Source of the DNA: Alphaproteobacteria bacterium
GTDB lineage: Bacteria > Pseudomonadota > Alphaproteobacteria > Bin95
Direction of reading: 5' to 3'
Length of the DNA: 64,000 bases
NCBI GenBank assembly: GCA_020638555.1
Contig: JACKII010000002.1
Coordinates: 1,116,001-1,180,000, forward strand
In this document: piece after piece, positions 61,096 through 64,000 of the stretch
How the letters are laid out: each line of letters starts with the position of its first letter
How positions within the stretch are numbered: the stretch's first letter is position 1
The notes under the pieces: model-generated
Databases searched by the model: none
The model's input: only the letters and a program-made list of their open reading frames with translations
Told to the model about the DNA's origin: nothing
Made by a program: the position numbers and the translations under genes

Positions 61096-62109
61096 GTGAA
61101 GGTCATCACCGAAGCAGAAGAGATTTCCAATATCGCATTTGGTTTTATGGCTTCCAAAGCCTTGTTTGTTGCCCTGCATTTGGACGTTTTCACTAAACTT
61201 TCCGGAGACTCGAAAAACGCCAAGGCCATTGCGCAGGAGGCCGGCGTACCGGAGAACCGCGTTCTGACCATCATGACCGTGCTCACCACCATGGGGCTGG
61301 TGACGCGCGAGGGCGATGCCTACACCAATTCGCCGGGGGCGGAGGCGTTCCTGGTCCAGGGTGCGCGCTATGATTTCAGCGATTACTTGCGCCTGCAAAT
61401 CGACCGGCAGATGTATCCGTTCATGCAGCAGCTCGAAGGCGTCGTGACCGACAATCTGTCGCCCGACGACGTCGATTCCTATGCCAAATGGATGGAAAAC
61501 GAGGAAGAGGCGCGGCTCTACAGCGAGTCCCAGCATGCGGGCTCGCTCGGGCCGGGGCGGACGCTGGCGCGGATGGTGGACTTTTCCGGCGTCGACCACC
61601 TGCTGGACGTGGCCGGCGGCACCGGCGGCTTCGCCATCCGGCTCTGCCAGGCCAACCCCAATCTGCGCGTGACCATTCTGGACTTTCCGAACGTGGTCGC
61701 GCTCGGCCGGGAGAAAGTGGCGGAGGCCGGGCTGTCCGACCGGATCGAGTTCATCGGCGGCAACGCGCTGGAATCGGAATGGCCGAGCGATGTCGGCGCC
61801 GTGCTGATGAGCTATCTCTTCAGCGGCGTGCCCGGCGATGCGATCCCGGAACTGGCCCGCCACGCCTACGACGTGACCCGCCCCGGCGGCCTTTATCTGG
61901 TGCACGACTTCATGGTGGAGGATGACCGCTCCGGCCCGACGCTGGCGGCGTTGTGGCAGTTGCAGCACCTGGCCTTCACGCCGGATGCACGCTCGTCGAC
62001 GCCGTCCTGGGTCGCCGGCATCATGGAAGGCGCCGGCTTCGGCCATATCGAGACCGAAACCCTGATTCCGGGCATGACCAAGCTGGTCTGGGGGCGGAAG
62101 CCGGAATAA
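61096..62109 (+). CDS. SAM-dependent methyltransferase (Methyltransf_2, possibly DsyB-like)
   Basis: A 337-residue methyltransferase. An N-terminal winged-helix dimerisation domain (EAEEISNIAFGFMASKALFVALHLDVFTKL, about residues 6-35) precedes the SAM domain, with motif I LLDVAGGTGGFAIRL (about 172-186), VTILDFPNVVALGREKV and GGLYLVHDFMVEDDRSGP (about 267-284). Length and domain order match both O-methyltransferases and DsyB, the S-methyltransferase of DMSP synthesis. The adjacent DMSP-lyase-family gene (41 bp) favours sulfur-compound metabolism. The start is GTG. Assignment to DsyB is inference from context, not from a known signature. Confidence 0.7.
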   Translation: MKVITEAEEISNIAFGFMASKALFVALHLDVFTKLSGDSKNAKAIAQEAGVPENRVLTIMTVLTTMGLVTREGDAYTNSPGAEAFLVQGARYDFSDYLRLQIDRQMYPFMQQLEGVVTDNLSPDDVDSYAKWMENEEEARLYSESQHAGSLGPGRTLARMVDFSGVDHLLDVAGGTGGFAIRLCQANPNLRVTILDFPNVVALGREKVAEAGLSDRIEFIGGNALESEWPSDVGAVLMSYLFSGVPGDAIPELARHAYDVTRPGGLYLVHDFMVEDDRSGPTLAALWQLQHLAFTPDARSSTPSWVAGIMEGAGFGHIETETLIPGMTKLVWGRKPE

Positions 62110-62150
62110 GCTGCCGTTCCATCCGTTTTCGCCCGCAAAAGGCCGCCGCC

Positions 62151-62765
62151 ATGCCCACCCGCGACCCCGCCCTGCAACGGCTGCTCGACGCCCTGTTGAC
62201 CGGATTGCAGGCGGGTGCGGCGGACTGGCCGGGCGGGGAGGCGGCCCTGGCGCGGGTGCGGTCCCGTCTGGCGCAGGCGGAGCCGGCGACCGGCGCCGCG
62301 CCTCCGGCCGAGGCACCTCCCGCGGTGGCCGAGGCATTGCAGCCGGCGCTGGCGTCGGCCCGTGCGGCCGGTGGCTCCGTGGCCGCCGCGGCCGCGGCGC
62401 TGGCGGACTTGCTCCCCGCGATCACTTGGTATGCGCGCCAGGGCGAGGAGACAGTGTGCGAGAATTTCGCCGACCGCCATGCGCTCGCCACCCTGATCGG
62501 CTCCGCCGACCGGCCGGGCGTGCTGGAGGCGCGCGACGACGTGCGCGTCGGCATCTCGCTCGTGGTGCCGGAAACGCCCTATCCCGACCATCGCCACCCG
62601 CCGGAAGAACTGTATCTGGCGCTGACGCCCGGCGCGTGGCGCCAGGACCTGGGACCCTGGTTCGAGCCAGGGCCGGGCGGCGTGGTGTTCAACACCTCCA
62701 ACATCCTGCACGGCATGCGCGCCGGCGCCTCGCCGCAACTGGCGCTCTGGTGCCTGCCGTCCTGA
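62151..62765 (+). CDS. DMSP-lyase-family cupin (DddQ/DddL-like)
   Basis: A 204-residue protein with an N-terminal helical part rich in Ala and a C-terminal cupin. The metal motif His147-x-His149-x3-Glu153-x-Tyr155 (in PYPDHRHPPEELYLALTPGAWR) and late His187 (SNILHGMRAG) match the cupin DMSP lyases, which cleave dimethylsulfoniopropionate to dimethyl sulfide and acrylate. The ATG at 62151 gives a length close to DddQ. A different beta-elimination substrate is possible for distant members. It lies after the methyltransferase and before an acyl-CoA thioesterase. Confidence 0.8.
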   Translation: MPTRDPALQRLLDALLTGLQAGAADWPGGEAALARVRSRLAQAEPATGAAPPAEAPPAVAEALQPALASARAAGGSVAAAAAALADLLPAITWYARQGEETVCENFADRHALATLIGSADRPGVLEARDDVRVGISLVVPETPYPDHRHPPEELYLALTPGAWRQDLGPWFEPGPGGVVFNTSNILHGMRAGASPQLALWCLPS

Positions 62766-62791
62766 TCCTTCCCTATTGCTGAGAGACCCCC

Positions 62792-63229
62792 ATGGCCCGC
62801 AGTGACTTTCGCTTTTCCTGGCCGACGCGCGTGCGCTATTCCGAAGTGGACAATCAGGCCATCGTCTTCAATGCGCACTATCTGACGTACTTCGATACGG
62901 CGATTACCGAATACATCGTCGCCATCGGCCTGGACTATGAGGGCGAGGTGGACCGCAGCGGCCACGACTACCATGCGGTTCGCGGCGTGGTGGAATGGAA
63001 GCAGCCCATCGGCAAGCGCGAGGATATCGAGGTGTTCGTGCGCCCGGGCCGCATCGGCCGGACCAGCCTGACCTTCGTCTTCGAGATTCACCCGGCCGGC
63101 GAGGAAGATTTGCGCACGACGGGGGAGGTGGTCTGGGTCTATACCAACCAGGAAACCCACCAAAGCGCGCCGCTGCCGCAAATGCTGCTGGACATGTTAG
63201 ACGCCTACGAGAACGGCAAACCCGCATGA
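62792..63229 (+). CDS. Acyl-CoA thioesterase (YbgC/FadM hotdog family)
   Basis: A 145-residue hotdog thioesterase. VRYSEVDNQAIVFNAHYLTYFDTAITEY (about residues 13-40), with the catalytic Asp in SEVDNQ, is the family motif. It hydrolyses short acyl-CoA or hydroxybenzoyl-CoA. It has 26 bp to the DMSP-lyase gene and overlaps the next start as ATGA, so all three genes are probably one operon. Confidence 0.9.
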   Translation: MARSDFRFSWPTRVRYSEVDNQAIVFNAHYLTYFDTAITEYIVAIGLDYEGEVDRSGHDYHAVRGVVEWKQPIGKREDIEVFVRPGRIGRTSLTFVFEIHPAGEEDLRTTGEVVWVYTNQETHQSAPLPQMLLDMLDAYENGKPA

Positions 63230-64000
63230 GGATCGACCTCTCCCCCTATATCAAGCCCGGCGACCTGGTGTTCTGCGCCCAGTTGGGCGGCGCGCCGCAA
63301 AGTCTGGTCAAGGCCCTGATCGGGCAGGCCGAGCGATTGGGGGGCGTGCGGTTCCTGAACAGCTTCCCCCTCGACCCCGGCGCGGATCGGCTGACGAGCG
63401 AGGGCGTGCGCTACCTCTCCATGGACGGCTTCGGCGTGAACGCGAAGCTGTTCCAGGCCGGCAAGCTGGAGATCGTGCCGGCCCATTTCAGCGACTATGC
63501 CCGCCTGTTCCATGACGGGCTGCTGGTGCCGGACGTGGTGTTCTGCACCGTGACGCCGGCGGACGAGGCCGGCCGCCGCTCGCTGGGCCTGTCGCTGGAC
63601 CATGTGCGCGACGCCATGGAATGCGCGCGGGTGGTGCTGGCGGAGGAAAACTCGGCCATGCCCTGGACCCATGGCGACAGCGAGATTTCCGGGGATTTCC
63701 TCACCAAGGTCTTTCCCGCGACGCAGCCGCCGGACCTCTGGCAGGCCCGCGCGCCCGGCCCCGTGGACCATGCCATCGCCGAGCAGGTGGCCCGCCTGGT
63801 GCCGAACGGCGCGACCTTCCAGTACGGCGTCGGCGCGACGCCGGACGCCATCGCCCGCGCCCTGGTCGGGCACAAGGAGCTGGGCTGCCATTCCGGCAGC
63901 CTCGCCGACAGCTATGTGGAACTGGCGGAAGCCGGTGCGATCTCGAACCGGCACAAGGAGATCGACCAGGGCTTTACCGTGGTGACGTCGCTCTATGGCT
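63226..64000 (+). CDS. Acetyl-CoA hydrolase/4-hydroxybutyrate CoA-transferase family protein (partial)
   Basis: The first 258 codons of a gene cut by the window end. PYIKPGDLVFCAQLGGAPQSLVKALIG (about residues 7-33), VVLAEENSAMPWTHGDSEI (about 142-160) and FQYGVGATPDAIARALVGHKELG (about 198-220) match the family. Where relatives have Gly-x-His-Ser/Thr-Glu with a catalytic glutamate, this one has CHSGS (Gly224). That predicts loss of standard CoA-transfer chemistry, or another mechanism. It starts inside the thioesterase stop (ATGA). Confidence 0.85.
   Translation, partial: MRIDLSPYIKPGDLVFCAQLGGAPQSLVKALIGQAERLGGVRFLNSFPLDPGADRLTSEGVRYLSMDGFGVNAKLFQAGKLEIVPAHFSDYARLFHDGLLVPDVVFCTVTPADEAGRRSLGLSLDHVRDAMECARVVLAEENSAMPWTHGDSEISGDFLTKVFPATQPPDLWQARAPGPVDHAIAEQVARLVPNGATFQYGVGATPDAIARALVGHKELGCHSGSLADSYVELAEAGAISNRHKEIDQGFTVVTSLYG

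Noticed and set aside
60775..61196. Small plus-strand ORFs in the gap before the methyltransferase
   Set aside because: No ribosome-binding site or recognisable sequence; they overlap the methyltransferase start in another frame.

Overview
The window is about two-thirds G+C, densely coded on both strands and almost free of mobile DNA. Gene content points to an alphaproteobacterium of the Rhodospirillales type, plausibly marine or free-living. The clues are the housekeeping order dnaB-alr-mlaE-mlaF ... radA-cvpA-purF-SDR, an IalB-family protein coupled to rlmN, TRAP transporters, several luciferase-like monooxygenases and a DMSP-lyase-type cupin. The assignment is inference from gene content; there is no rRNA or tRNA in the window to confirm it.

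Region 1 (about 0-32 kb) is a catabolic and transport region. It holds four luciferase-like (LLM) flavin/F420 oxidoreductases, a CaiB-type CoA-transferase, an M81 (MlrC) metallopeptidase upstream of a complete TRAP transporter (dctQ, dctM, dctP, ending in a strong terminator), an enoyl-CoA hydratase, an FMN-dependent alpha-hydroxy-acid dehydrogenase, OppD/OppF-type ABC ATPases without permeases, two MFS permeases, a PrpF isomerase, an N-acyl-D-amino-acid deacylase, a fused HyuA-HyuB hydantoinase/oxoprolinase, SDR enzymes, CsaA and a class IV aminotransferase. Together these suit scavenging of modified amino acids, cyclic amides and organic acids. A low-G+C gene at 4.0-5.1 kb, encoding a PD-(D/E)XK nuclease-like protein, is broken by three single-base losses in short homopolymers.

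Region 2 (about 32-48 kb) has two cupins, an orphan TRAP binding protein, malonyl-CoA decarboxylase, a two-subunit CoA-transferase and a D-threonine-aldolase-like enzyme. A tight five-gene minus-strand operon follows: two tandem quinone oxidoreductases, folK, a divergent dihydropteroate-synthase-like gene and a methyltransferase. Then come ialB-rlmN, a lipoprotein, the queuosine-precursor transporter yhhQ and an RraA-family gene.

Region 3 (about 48-60 kb) is core genome: dnaB, alr, mlaE, mlaF, radA, cvpA, purF, SDR, a DHA2-type efflux pump, folE and a GNAT acetyltransferase.

Region 4 (60-64 kb) is the most interesting. A SAM methyltransferase is followed by a DMSP-lyase-family cupin, an acyl-CoA thioesterase and a CoA-transferase cut by the window end. 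The order suggests DMSP synthesis and/or cleavage followed by handling of the C3 product. The CoA-transferase appears to lack the usual catalytic glutamate. Upstream, on the other strand, is a small exported protein whose C-terminus resembles a secretin tail.

Across the window, at least three families of palindromic intergenic repeats are visible; one (five copies) sits mostly at convergent gene ends. No recognisable transcription factor, transposase, integrase, tRNA, rRNA or CRISPR array was found.
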